NCBI RefSeq assembly: GCF_040581485.1
Contig: NC_090135.1
Coordinates: 1,240,001-1,304,000 of the forward strand
Reading direction: 5' to 3'
DNA: 64,000 bases
From: Linepithema humile
Taxonomy: Eukaryota > Arthropoda > Insecta > Hymenoptera > Formicidae
Shown: piece after piece, positions 23,312-33,445 of the stretch
Layout: each line of letters opens with the position of its first letter
How positions within the stretch are numbered: position 1 is the stretch's first letter
Program-made: the position numbers and the translations under genes
Notes under the pieces: generated by a model
What the model was told of the DNA's origin: nothing
What the model saw: the letters and a program-made list of their open reading frames with translations, nothing else
The model's database searches: none

Positions 23312-25170
23312 GAACGTTCACAAGTGTCCCCTCCCGATTTGATTCTCCTTGAAATATGTTGTAAAACATACAATTTGAGAAGACACGTATTTTTTTATAG
23401 CGGCCCTAACTCAAATTTAAAGGGTGAAACACCCTTTTGAAAAAAACGAGTTTTTTCTTTGTGTGTAACTATCGCCAAAACCGTAGGAGATATAAAAAAA
23501 TGTTTCAAGTAGAAGTTGTATGGCTTGTAATGGGCTTTATAACTGTGTAGTTGGATTTTCAAAAAATGTAATTTTTTTTAATTTACTCTTACCCCTTGGT
23601 ATTATTTTTTTGAATTTCAAAATTTTTGTAATGACAAAAGTTGTAGCATTTTTTACGCTGAATTCAACCATATATGATTTTATTATGTTCCGAAATCGCA
23701 TCTTTCAAAAATAAGTCATCAGTATCATATTATATGCGTCGCGCTGCATGACGCATTGTTTATACCGCACTTGTGTTGCGCAATAGTCGTTAAATAAATA
23801 TAAAAATGACATGTTATCACATATTTAAGGAAGAAAAGTTAACTAAAATTGTTGCTAAAGCATCCCTTCCACATTACACTCTTATAGATAATTGCTGCAT
23901 TTCGTATGCAGCGCGTTGTCATATACAAGTTAGCTATCAGCGCATATTACACTTTGAAGTTTTGCTTGCAGTGACCACGGGAAAATAATTTATGAAACGA
24001 AAACAGTGAATGAATCAATCTATTCAACATATATCCACCCTGACTCTACTCTCTTGGCTCGACTTGACTGACAATGAATAAAATTCTGTACATACTCTTT
24101 TTCAATAATTTTAATATACTGCGATATATTCTACATACTATTACATTCTATTAAATTATTACGATTTTTTTAAACTATGGTATATAAAATCTTGAAATAT
24201 AAAATGTATATTATAAGTATAATTATAATATATTGATACAATAAATAAGCTTTTATATATATATATTATAATTATACTTATAATATACATTTTATATACC
24301 ATAGTTTAAAAAAATCGTAGTAATTTAGTGGAATGTAATAGCATGTAGAATCACAGTATATTAAAATTATTGAAAAAGAGTAAACTGTACAGAATTTTAT
24401 ATTTTATTTCATTCTCAGTCAAGTCGGGCCAAGAAGGTAGAGTCAGGGTAGATATATGTTGAATAGATTGATTCATTCACTGTTTTCGTTTCATAAATTA
24501 TTTTCCCGTAGTCACTGCAAGCAAAACTTCAAAGTGTAATATGCGCTGATAGCTAACTTGCATATAACAACGCGCTGCGCACGAAATGCAGCGATTATCT
24601 ATAAGAGTGTAATGTGAAAGAGATGCTTTAGCAACAATTTTAGTTAACTTTTCTTTCTCAAATATATAATAACATGTCATTTTTATATTTATTTTGCGAC
24701 TATGCACAACACAAGTGCGGTATAAACGGTCATGCAGCGCGACGCATATAATGTGATATTGATGACTCATTTTTGAAAGATGTGATTTCAAAACATAATA
24801 AAATCATATATGGTTGAATTCAGCGTAAAAAATGCTACAACTTTTGTCATTACAAAAATTTTGAAATTTGAAAAAATAATAACAAGGGGTGGGGGTAAAT
24901 TAAAAAAAATTTCATTTTTTGAAAATTTAACTACACAGTTATAAAGTCCATTACAAGCCATACAACTTCTATTTGAAATATTTTTTTATTTCCTACGGTT
25001 TTGGCGATAGTTACACACAAAGAAAAAAAACGTTTTTTTTTCAAAGGAGTGTTTGATCCCTTAAATTTGAGTTAGGGCCACTATAAAAAAATACGTGTCT
25101 TTTCAAATTGTATGTTTTACAACATATTTCAAGGAGAATCAAATCGGGGGAGGGGACACTGTGAACGTTC
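23312..25170. repeat. Large palindromic (fold-back) element, 1.86 kb
   Basis: The ends are GAACGTTCAC plus AGTGTCCCCTCC at the left and the complement at the right. Arms of about 0.92 kb (23312-24232 and 24262-25170) pair through the AT-rich centre with a loop of about 29 bp. Arm similarity is high but not perfect. Each arm keeps a roughly 60-codon frame beginning MTCY (23806-23988 and its mirror near 24681-24498). No clear target duplication was found. It lies in the leader of the LTR retrotransposon. Confidence 0.85.
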
Positions 25171-25838
25171 CCTTGTTAGTATTCTGTAGTTAGTGGACAG
25201 AAAGTGTACTTTGTGCACATTGGTGGAATCGGCAGGTATGTAATGTTTATAGAGAAGAAATATCTAACACTTGGATTGAAGCTGACGATACGCTAATTAA
25301 AACAAGACAATGGCCTAGAGGTGCTAAAGATGTTTTTGTCATTCTTACAGAAATTTGATCAAAAGTAATCTGTTTTTATATATGAAAAAACGCAATAACT
25401 TAGAAATACAGATGGTTTTTTATACCCTTTTTATGATCACTAATAATTTTCTTATAAAACATGTTGTAAAATATAAAAAAAAATTATTAGGTTTGTATAA
25501 ATTAAGATTTCTATAATCAAAAAGAGGATCGTCGTATTGAAAATATGACGGGAGTGATGGTGGGATATTATTACCATTATTTTTACTAAAAAAAAAAAGA
25601 ATCATATTTATTAAAATTATTTTTACTAAAAAAAAGAAATGATATCTCACAAAAAAACCTTTTTTTAAAAAAAGGTAAAAAAAGGGCGCCAAGTACACGC
25701 CTTGTTATATTAAAAAAAAGTTTTCCTCATAAAAAAACCTTTCCAAAAAATTGTTTTTTTAAAAAAAGTTTTCCTCATAAAAAACCTTTTCAAAGAACTG
25801 TACTTTCAAAAATATATTATATTAAAAAAAAGTTTTTC
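25171..25838. other. AT-rich filler with short tandem repeats
   Basis: No gene is recognisable. From about 25695, three degenerate copies of an AAAAAGTTTTCCTCATAAAA plus CCTTTCCAAAAA unit run in tandem into the next palindrome and resemble its outer arm. A minus-strand frame at 25698-25420 is Phe/Asn/Lys-rich and probably meaningless. Confidence 0.4.
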
Positions 25839-26634
25839 TCACAAAAAACCTTTCCAAAAAAATTGTACTTTTAAAAAAAGTTGTATATATTAAATAAAAA
25901 TTTGCTACATATTCTGTCTATAAAAGAGGTGATATCAAAAAATGACGCCAAGTTTAAATAAAGAACCTTTCAAAAAAAGTTGCATGTATATCTAATTATT
26001 TATTTAAAAATGATATTTATGTTTATATCTAGTTAATTCTTCTTAAGTATACTTTTTAAAATAATTGCATCTGTATCTAGTTATTTTTTTTATATCTGTA
26101 TCTAGTTAAATAAAAAAATGTTTCAAATTTAATTAAAATAAAAAAATATTACAAAATTTCGCAAAAAACTTGGCGCTGCTATAAAATAGCCTTAAAATAT
26201 TATTATACATCTTAAAATATTATAGAGCAATGAAGGCTATTAAAATATTATTATACATCTTAAAATATTATAGAGCAATGAAGGCTATTTTATAGCAGCG
26301 CCAAGTTTTTTGCGAAATTTTGTAATATTTTTTTATTTTGATTAAATTTGAAAAATTTTTTTATTTAACTAGATACAGATATAAAAAAAATAACTAGATA
26401 CAGATGCAATTATTTTAAAAAGTATACTTAGAAGAATTAACTAGATATAAACATAAATATCATTTTTAAATAAATAATTAGATATACATGCAACTTTTTT
26501 TGAAAGGTTCTTTATTTAAACTTGGCGTCATTTTCTGATATCACCTCTTTTATAGACAGAATATGTAGCAAATTTTTATTTAATATATACAACTTTTTTT
26601 AAAAGTACAATTTTTTTGGAAAAGTTTTTTGTGA
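25839..26634. repeat. Palindromic element, 0.8 kb, with two 48-bp direct repeats at the centre
   Basis: Arms 25839-26191 and 26283-26634 are inverted copies. Shared landmarks are GGCGCTGCTATAAAATAGCC, ATCTAGTTAA, AACTTTTTTTGAAAGG and GAGGTGATATCA. Between the arms, two direct copies of a 48-bp unit (TTAAAATATTATTATACATC, then ATTATAGAGCAATGAAGG) replace a simple loop. There is no coding capacity. Confidence 0.85.
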
Positions 26635-27204
26635 TATTTAATTACGCGACATGGATCAGACGGTCCGAAACAAAATGCCGTACGTTATTTATGAAATATA
26701 ATATTTAAAGTAGTGTGAAGTAGGTCAAATCCAATAATTCGTCAACGGAATAAACCGAGTAAGGCTAGAAACAGCAAAATTTTTCGTTTTAACATCGTGA
26801 CGAGTCACGAAAAATCAAAGAGATAATTAGCGTAACAACGAATGCAAAAAAAGGTAATCCTAAATCGTAGATTTAAGTACCGTGTTTAGTAACTCTAAAA
26901 CAAAACGCATACCTCTGCGTAGAGCGAGAAATCTCGCGAAACGGGTCAATAATCGAGACAGGAACACAAAAAACCAAAGTAACATCGTTTTAGATTCGAT
27001 AAACGGGTCAAGTAGTTTTTAAACAAAACGCGTACCTCCGCGTAAAACGAAATAACGTCTCGAAAACGCGACAATATCATTCTCAAAGTTAAGCCTGATC
27101 CAAAAGGAAGCTCGTACCGTAACATACGATAGGAAATAGTTGTTTTGTTTGCGTAAATCCAAATACTTCTTTTAAAAAATGGATCTCTTAAAATCTCTTG
27201 AAAA
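26635..27204 (+). other. Remaining LTR-element leader upstream of gag
   Basis: Composition returns to the CG-containing style of the LTR element (ACGCGAC, CGCGTAC). CAAAACGCRTACCTCYGCGTA occurs twice (26903 and 27026), part of a repeated segment of about 110 bp. No coding frame reaches significance before the gag ATG. Confidence 0.45.
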
Positions 27205-29277
27205 ATGGACGGGGATAAAACAGGTAGCGACAAAAGGCCAAAAGTAGTTCATACGCCAGTAAGCGTATTGCGTTCGGGGAAGGAAATTCCGAAACCGGCG
27301 ACAAAAATGGATGAAGGCAGCGACAAGGCTCAGACAAGTTCGACCGAAACAAACCCGCACGAAAATAGATTTCGGAAGCTAGAGGAGTCCATAGACACAA
27401 TATTGGGCGCAATAAAAACTTTAACGGTTTTGCATAAAAGGAAAGCCGCAAATGACGAATCAAATTCGAGTAGCGACGACGAACAATACAAAGCGAATCG
27501 CGTTATCGCGCTACCCATAGATGGGATACGACTACCTCGCGGCGGATGGTTAAAAAGCCCGTTTGAAGACATTAGATTCAACGGCAAACAGGATTCGACG
27601 AATCCGATGCGTTTCCTCAAACGTTTTGAAGGAATAGCGCGATACGAACAAATAGACGAACCCGATCAATTGTACTTTTTCGGTAAATGTCTAAAAGAAC
27701 AAGCATCTACGTGGTGGGAATTGAACGATTTCACGAATATCCACGAAGCCAAAGCAGAATTCGCAGCATTCTACTGGAATGACGACAAGCAAGCCAAATT
27801 ACGCGAAAAACTCTATACGGGCAAATACAAGTCGGCGAAGAATGCAAAAATGTCGGACTATGCGTTAGACTTAGTCAAGCAAGCGCGGGTGCTCGAACCA
27901 CCGATGTCTGACAGAGAGCTTATTAGATGTTTAAAGCGGCATTTCGATAGAGAAATTGCACGCAAAATAAGAGCAACGACCGCTAAATCGATTTCAGATC
28001 TGTTGGAAATCTTGGAGGAAATCCAAGACGAGAGGGAACTCTCGACCAAGACGCGTACAGAACCGGAAAAAAGCGCTCTTAAACCAGCTTCCTCCGAGAA
28101 GAAAAAGAGTAACCCGCAGTACGATAAACCGCGCGAATACAGCAGGAAACCGGGTCAAACGCTCAAAGCCCTACCGTGGCACACAAACAAGTTCAAAGGC
28201 CAACGACGAGAGAGTAATCCGCAACCCGTGGTGGAAATGCCGTCGAGTGATAGCGAGGATGACCATAAAAAAGGTCGCCAAAAATTGAAAGCGGAGCCGA
28301 GACGCGTAAGCGTGAACGGTAAGAAAAACGCTGCCGAGAAAAAGACCGGTCAGACCAAAAAGGCGGTGACATCGATAACGAAAGGAGAGGAGGAGAAATC
28401 CGTCGATACTCCGAACGAGAAAAGAGAGGACAAAATCAAATCCAAGACCGGAAGTGCGAAAAATCTGACGATAATACGCACACGCGAAATTCTCGATGAT
28501 CTCGACGAAGACACGAGTAATAGCGTAAAGAACACTCAAAACGAGCCTCTAGTTAGCGCAAAAATAGGCAAGACACAAATTGCGGCGTTAATAGATACTG
28601 GAGCGCAAGTTTCGGCGATATCCAGAGAGACGTTCGAAAGACTAGCGAAAGCTAAGGAAAGTTTCGACAGGATCCCGATTAAAAGGTGTAATCTAAGAGG
28701 CGCATTCGGCAAAAAAGGACAAGTCATCGCGTGCAAAATCCAAGCGGATGTAATTCTCAACGGACGAGCGTTGACGCAAGAGTTCTACATAGTCGAAAAA
28801 CTATCGTATCCCATGATACTGGGCAGCGACATGCTGACGAAGTACAACGCGCAGATAACCTATTCACCAAGGGAGTTCAAGGTAAAATTCGGACAAGCCA
28901 ACGTAAAACCTCTGAAGACAATAAACTCGATTACGTCCGAATTAGAAGGGGGTAAATGGCTCGAAAATATCCTGAAGAGACACAAGAGCGTTTTCGACGA
29001 CGGAATCGGCCGCGTGAATCATTACCGGCATAAGATAGAAATGCTCAACGATAATGGATTCAAAAAACGAACTTATCCCATACCCGACAAACACAAGGAT
29101 ATGGTCCAAGAAAGCATAAGCGAGTGGGAAGCCAAAAAAATAATCGCGAAGGCGAGCACGCCATACGTGAGTCCCTTCATAACGGTGGTCAAAGTCAGGC
29201 GAAATTCGCGTATGTCTAGACGCGTGCGAGCTAAACAAACGTATGCGCAACGACTACGCACAGCCGCCAACTATTGA
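27205..29277 (+). CDS. gag-pol: Gag, protease and start of RT (gypsy-type)
   Basis: An open frame of 690 codons from the ATG at 27205. Residues about 110-230 form a retrotransposon Gag core (FNGKQDSTNPMRFLKRFEG, then KEQASTWWELNDF). A long Lys/Glu/Ser-rich linker follows with no CCHC knuckle. Residues about 445-540 are an aspartic protease with active site LIDTGAQVSAIS and the later MILGSDML. Residues from about 570 are the RT N-terminus (HKIEMLNDNG, ASTPYVSPFITVVKV). The frame then leaves the RT near 29210 and ends in a short irrelevant tail, so a frameshift separates it from the rest of pol. The missing knuckle and a basic linker of about 170 residues are unusual for this group. Confidence 0.9.
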   Translation: MDGDKTGSDKRPKVVHTPVSVLRSGKEIPKPATKMDEGSDKAQTSSTETNPHENRFRKLEESIDTILGAIKTLTVLHKRKAANDESNSSSDDEQYKANRVIALPIDGIRLPRGGWLKSPFEDIRFNGKQDSTNPMRFLKRFEGIARYEQIDEPDQLYFFGKCLKEQASTWWELNDFTNIHEAKAEFAAFYWNDDKQAKLREKLYTGKYKSAKNAKMSDYALDLVKQARVLEPPMSDRELIRCLKRHFDREIARKIRATTAKSISDLLEILEEIQDERELSTKTRTEPEKSALKPASSEKKKSNPQYDKPREYSRKPGQTLKALPWHTNKFKGQRRESNPQPVVEMPSSDSEDDHKKGRQKLKAEPRRVSVNGKKNAAEKKTGQTKKAVTSITKGEEEKSVDTPNEKREDKIKSKTGSAKNLTIIRTREILDDLDEDTSNSVKNTQNEPLVSAKIGKTQIAALIDTGAQVSAISRETFERLAKAKESFDRIPIKRCNLRGAFGKKGQVIACKIQADVILNGRALTQEFYIVEKLSYPMILGSDMLTKYNAQITYSPREFKVKFGQANVKPLKTINSITSELEGGKWLENILKRHKSVFDDGIGRVNHYRHKIEMLNDNGFKKRTYPIPDKHKDMVQESISEWEAKKIIAKASTPYVSPFITVVKVRRNSRMSRRVRAKQTYAQRLRTAANY

Positions 29278-29998
29278 CGAGGTTTTCTCAAAAATGGGGA
29301 ACCAAAAATTCTTTTTCACGCTGGACGTAACCAAAGCCTTCTGGCAGATTTCACTGGAAAAAGAAAGCAGGAAGTACACGGGATTTATCTTCAACAATAA
29401 GACATACGTCTTCAAGAGGATGCCCTTCGGCATAAAAACAGCTGGCGCTTCGTTCACGAGAGCGATGAATCAGGGACTCCGAGACGAGTCGCTTGACTAC
29501 GTGATCGTATACCTGGATGACATCCTAATAGCGTCGAATTTCCGCGAAGAACACCTTCAACACATCGATATTGTGCTGGGAAAGCTGAAAAAAGTAGGCT
29601 TCAAGCTGAACAAAGAAAAATGCCAATTCATGAAGAACAAAATTACTTTCCTGGGCCACACGTTTGACGAAATCACAGCGGACATAAATAAAGAAACACG
29701 TTGCGCGATCCAGAATTCTTCCAGACCTCTCAATAAGAAGGGGGTACAATCGTTTCTCGGACTGGTTAACTGGGATCGAAGGTTCATCAAAAACCTAGCC
29801 AAAATGACTAAGCCTCTCGAAAGATTGCTGAAAAAAGACGTCAAATTCTCCTGGGGGGAAGACGAACAAAAAGCTTTCAACGAGATAAAATCCGCGTTCG
29901 AAGAAGCCCCGACGTTGTACCTAATACGGCCAAGGCTGAATTTTGGTCTGTATGTTGACGCGTCGAAAACAGGGTTAGGCGCGAGATTATACCAATAA
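29243..29998 (+). pseudogene. pol: pol: reverse transcriptase core
   Basis: The frame continues RT after the frameshift: FFTLDVTKAFWQISL, KRMPFGIKTAGASFTRAMN, the catalytic YLDDILIAS, and FLGHTFDEITADINKE. The connection follows with SFLGLVNWDRRFIKNLAKM and FSWGEDEQKAFNEIK. It stops with TAA after GARLYQ, where RNase H should continue. RT is complete in motifs, but this copy cannot make an unbroken Pol. Confidence 0.9.
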
Positions 29999-30330
29999 AC
30001 GGACGATAGCGACGAAAAATATACGGTCGGATACGCGAGTCAAAGTTTAAAAGCCGCGGAAAAAAACTACACGATTACAGAACTCGAGTGTCTTGCGTTA
30101 ATATTCGCGCTTAAAAAATGGCACGTAATCCTGTTAGGGAGGAAAATACGGGTTCACACCGATCACAGAGCGTTGCAGTTCGTGAGCTCATGCGTAAACT
30201 CCAGTGAGCGCATAGCTTGATGGCTTTCGTTCATACAGGAATTCGACTTGGAGATCGAACATATTCCAGGCAAGGAAAATAATATCGCAGATGCATTATC
30301 GCGTCAAGGCGAGACGTTTAACGACAAAAA
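29999..30330 (+). pseudogene. pol: pol: RNase H segment
   Basis: In the same frame after the stop at 29996-29998: EKYTVGYASQSLKAAEKNYT, ELECLALIFALKKWHVILLG and VHTDHRALQF. An in-frame TGA near 30219 replaces what is probably Arg before WLSFIQEFDLEIEHIPGKEN and NIADALSRQ. The order of motifs is that of the gypsy RNase H domain that trims RNA during cDNA synthesis. Confidence 0.85.
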
Positions 30331-31257
30331 TGATCCAAAAATTTGTCACATCCTGAATCACGAGGACGGAAACGACACGACAAACTGGATCGAATTTCTC
30401 AGAAATTCTCAAACGGAGGATCCCGAGACGCAAAATATTTTGCAAAACGGGGGCAACAAATACCATTTGAGAGAAGGTCTAGTTCGCACAGGTAAAAATC
30501 ACCGAGAGCGCATAACTGTCCCGAAGAACGCAGCGTGGGAATTAGTGCTCAAAATACACAAATATCTCGTCCATTTTGGTACGGATAAGGTCAGGGAATT
30601 CGCGACGCGATTCTTTAAGATTCACAACCTCGACAGAATTGTCAGGGACGTGGTAGCGTCTTGTGAGGTGTGCATCGCAACCAAATACTACACTCGTCCT
30701 ACTCAAGGCGAGCAGTACTACGAGCTTCCCAGCGACAAGGGCAAAATAGTTTCGCTCGATATATTCGGTCCGTTACCAGCGACAAGATTAGGTTACAAGT
30801 ATATCCTTGTTCTTTTAGATCAGTTTTTTAAACTAACAAAAATGTATCCGCTAAAAAACCAATCGCTCGACGCGATAACCAGCGCGTTACAGGAGGAATA
30901 CTTTCGTGAAGTAGGGCTACCCGATACGATACTCACTGATAACGGTGGGCAATTCATCACGGAAAGGTGGAAGGAATTCGTGGGACAAACCGGTTTTGCG
31001 ATAAGGCGCACATTGCCGTACAACCCACAATCGGATCCGGTAGAAAAGGTTATGCGGGAACTCGGCAGAGTTATCCGAGCTTTCACAACAAGCAAACTCA
31101 ATGGGACAAAATCCTCGTAAGATTTGAAAACGTCGTAAACAATACCGAGTATTTCAGTACGGGATGCAGACCGATGGATTTCTACCCGGAAATACCGTCA
31201 AATTTCAACATTGACCCAAGAATATTTTCAGAAGAAACACAGGAAACGAACTTTTAA
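30331..31257 (+). pseudogene. pol: pol: integrase core
   Basis: A zinc-binding HHCC region (HKYLVHFG, FFKIHNLD, CEVCIATK) is followed by the catalytic core: SLDIFGPLP (first Asp), ILTDNGGQF (second Asp) and PYNPQSDPVEKVMRELGRV (Glu). The frame carrying these ends at 31120. Homologous sequence continues one frame over to 31257 (WDKILVRFENVVNNTEYFST, PMDFYPEIPSNF) and then shifts again into the frame starting near 31211. Two small indels therefore break integrase in this copy. Confidence 0.88.
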
Positions 31258-33445
31258 ACCGGAAGAAAAACGGGCACAAGTAGAGGAATATCTACGAAAA
31301 AAAGCAGCGTGTAGGAAAAAACAATCCGAGAAACACGAAGTAGCAAAAGACTTCGTACCAGGAGACAAGGTGTGGTGTCGATTTCATCGAAGATCCGACG
31401 CAAGCAAACGCTTAACGAGAAAAATCCACTTAGTTTTCGAAGGACCATACGTAATACGAGAGGTCATACGCAAAAACGCGTATTTAGTAGAAACTACGGA
31501 CGGACAAGAGATCGGCGTTTACAACGCTAGGCAATTAAGGCCACATCGCGAACCTACCTTGAGAAATTCCGACGAAGCAGACATCAACGCAATAACCACC
31601 GCCATGTTGAGAGCCATACCTGAGTGGAAGCTGAAACCATTCACGACGATTCCACCAGAAGCAATATTGATGGAGAAAAGGTACCATAAAGGAACCGTAT
31701 TCGGAAACGCCAAAGACTGGATAGACGTCAACGCGCGAAGATCCACAAGGACCGAAGTATCCACAGCCGGGAAGAGACAAGCGGAAGCGAGAGGACGCGA
31801 CGAGATCCGTAAGGTGTCAAACACTCCGAACTCCTCGAACGCAAAGCTGAAATCAAACGGCGTTTTGACGAACCAAATCGTAGCAAACGAGAGGACAGCG
31901 GAAACAAAGGGACGCAAGGAGATCCGTAAGGTGTTTAAAACTTCGGAACCCCGGGCAACGCAGCTCGAATTTAACAGCATTATCGACGAGGTCAGGAACA
32001 ACAGCAGAGCTGAAACAGAAAGGGGGAGAGAAGTCCACAGAAAGGCATCAATTCGAAGATCCCTGGAAGCAGCACCTGAAAAAGAAGACAAAAATATTAG
32101 TAAGGGAAAACCAAAAAGGGGGAGAGAAGCCACGAACAACGCGAACAATCGAAGATCCCTGGAGGCAGTACCTGAAAATAAAGAAATTGTTGAGAAATCT
32201 AGTAAGATTACAACGGAAAGGGGGAGAGACAGGCCAAACGCCGCAACGAATCAAAGATCCCTGGACGACGAACCTGAAAAAGAAAGAAAAACCGTCATAT
32301 GCAACTTCATAAAATTCGACAAACCAAAAGAAGTTGTGCATAAGTGCAGAGAATCGTGGTCATACGGAAATCCGCAATTAATACGGAGAACCAAAGAGCA
32401 GCTGTGTATGTTGAACGGCGTACCGGCGATAGCAAACAAAAGAGACCGAACGATCCGCAAGTGGTGGGGAGCCAATGCACTCGACGCGGCGCGAGATTCA
32501 CTCAGTCGCGATCGAGCCATTGCAGCGAGCACAATGGCGGCAAACGAGTCGATCAGCAAGCAGCTAGAAGACTTGGCTCAACAAGAAAACGAAGTGAAGC
32601 AAAGGATTCAAGATCTCCTGAAAACACGCATAAAGTCAATACATGCGTTGCAACGGAGACAGCGAAGAGTTGAGAGACTCAGAAAAATCGCACAAGAACT
32701 CGAGGAAGAGAGCGACGGCGAAGAAGAGGCACTAAAGATCCTGCACACGATTAACGAGACCACGAGAAATCCGGAAACGGTGCTCGACAAATTCATCCTC
32801 CACAACAAAAACAGGGGATTGAGGGTCTCACTGATGGCAACAATCAACGTCGAACATACCGAAGAAAAACCAGAAAAAATGGACAGACCGTTCACACTGG
32901 TTTACGAGTTCACGAATGGCAAGGCAAAAAAGGCCGTGTACGCAGATTGGGCGACGGAAGTAACGTCATGCTCAGCGGAAGAACCCAGTCGACAAAAACC
33001 CGTTTCAATAAGCGAGCACGCCGAAGAAGCGAACGAGGAGACGACGCCGAAAAAGGAGAATATCCAGCCAAGTGACAGCCAGCCCATACAGGCTGAGACA
33101 AGCAAAATCCGTCCGACTATAACGGATATCACAAATATCCCGAGTACGTCGACGGAAATGAGATGCATTCTCGAAAATATAAAGAGCAATGCAATACTGA
33201 GTACAAAACGCAAAAGAAGTGCTCAGGTCTCATATAAAGAAGTCTCATCCGAGGAATCGGATGAGGAACGTCTATGCTTTAAGAGCGAGAAAAACCGCAT
33301 ATTTTGGCGGAGAGAGGAGAAGAAACGCAAAAGCAGCGCGAGAAGACTTTCCACCTCCGAGGAATCGATAGATGTCGACCTGGTCAAATCTACCGAAGAA
33401 GGGGGAATGCGACCGACAGCCGGTCACGAGCCGGAAAGTACCTAA
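31211..33445 (+). CDS. Integrase C-terminus (GPY/F-like) fused to a long novel extension
   Basis: 744 open codons. The first 110 complete integrase: basic EEYLRKKAACRKKQSEKH, then VPGDKVWCRFHRR and FEGPYVIREVIRKNAYLVE, a GPY/F-type module. About 600 residues follow with no recognised domain: three or four degenerate repeats of about 40 residues containing RGRE and RRSLEA.PEKE (about residues 265-360), WSYGNPQLIRRTKEQLCMLN, a probable coiled coil (KQLEDLAQQENEVKQRIQDL through ERLRKIAQELEEE), and a Ser/Glu-rich basic tail. The frame runs over the polypurine tract into the LTR. It is intact although upstream pol is broken. It has no signal peptide or membrane segment, so it is not an env. Confidence 0.75.
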   Translation: MTQEYFQKKHRKRTFKPEEKRAQVEEYLRKKAACRKKQSEKHEVAKDFVPGDKVWCRFHRRSDASKRLTRKIHLVFEGPYVIREVIRKNAYLVETTDGQEIGVYNARQLRPHREPTLRNSDEADINAITTAMLRAIPEWKLKPFTTIPPEAILMEKRYHKGTVFGNAKDWIDVNARRSTRTEVSTAGKRQAEARGRDEIRKVSNTPNSSNAKLKSNGVLTNQIVANERTAETKGRKEIRKVFKTSEPRATQLEFNSIIDEVRNNSRAETERGREVHRKASIRRSLEAAPEKEDKNISKGKPKRGREATNNANNRRSLEAVPENKEIVEKSSKITTERGRDRPNAATNQRSLDDEPEKERKTVICNFIKFDKPKEVVHKCRESWSYGNPQLIRRTKEQLCMLNGVPAIANKRDRTIRKWWGANALDAARDSLSRDRAIAASTMAANESISKQLEDLAQQENEVKQRIQDLLKTRIKSIHALQRRQRRVERLRKIAQELEEESDGEEEALKILHTINETTRNPETVLDKFILHNKNRGLRVSLMATINVEHTEEKPEKMDRPFTLVYEFTNGKAKKAVYADWATEVTSCSAEEPSRQKPVSISEHAEEANEETTPKKENIQPSDSQPIQAETSKIRPTITDITNIPSTSTEMRCILENIKSNAILSTKRKRSAQVSYKEVSSEESDEERLCFKSEKNRIFWRREEKKRKSSARRLSTSEESIDVDLVKSTEEGGMRPTAGHEPEST
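33395..33407 (+). other. Polypurine tract
   Basis: GAAGAAGGGGGAA directly precedes the TGCGACCG start of the 3' LTR, the expected place for the plus-strand primer. Confidence 0.85.

Noticed and set aside
25420..25698. 92-codon minus-strand Phe/Asn/Lys-rich frame
   Set aside because: Typical of AT-rich non-coding DNA; start overlaps poly-A tandem repeats.
31519..32148. 209-codon minus-strand frame with hydrophobic segments opposite the integrase extension
   Set aside because: Complement of Lys/Glu/Arg-rich code reads as Leu/Phe/Ser; not a membrane protein gene.
31211..33445. env gene in the LTR element
   Set aside because: No signal peptide, transmembrane segment or cleavage-site pattern; the frame is continuous with integrase.
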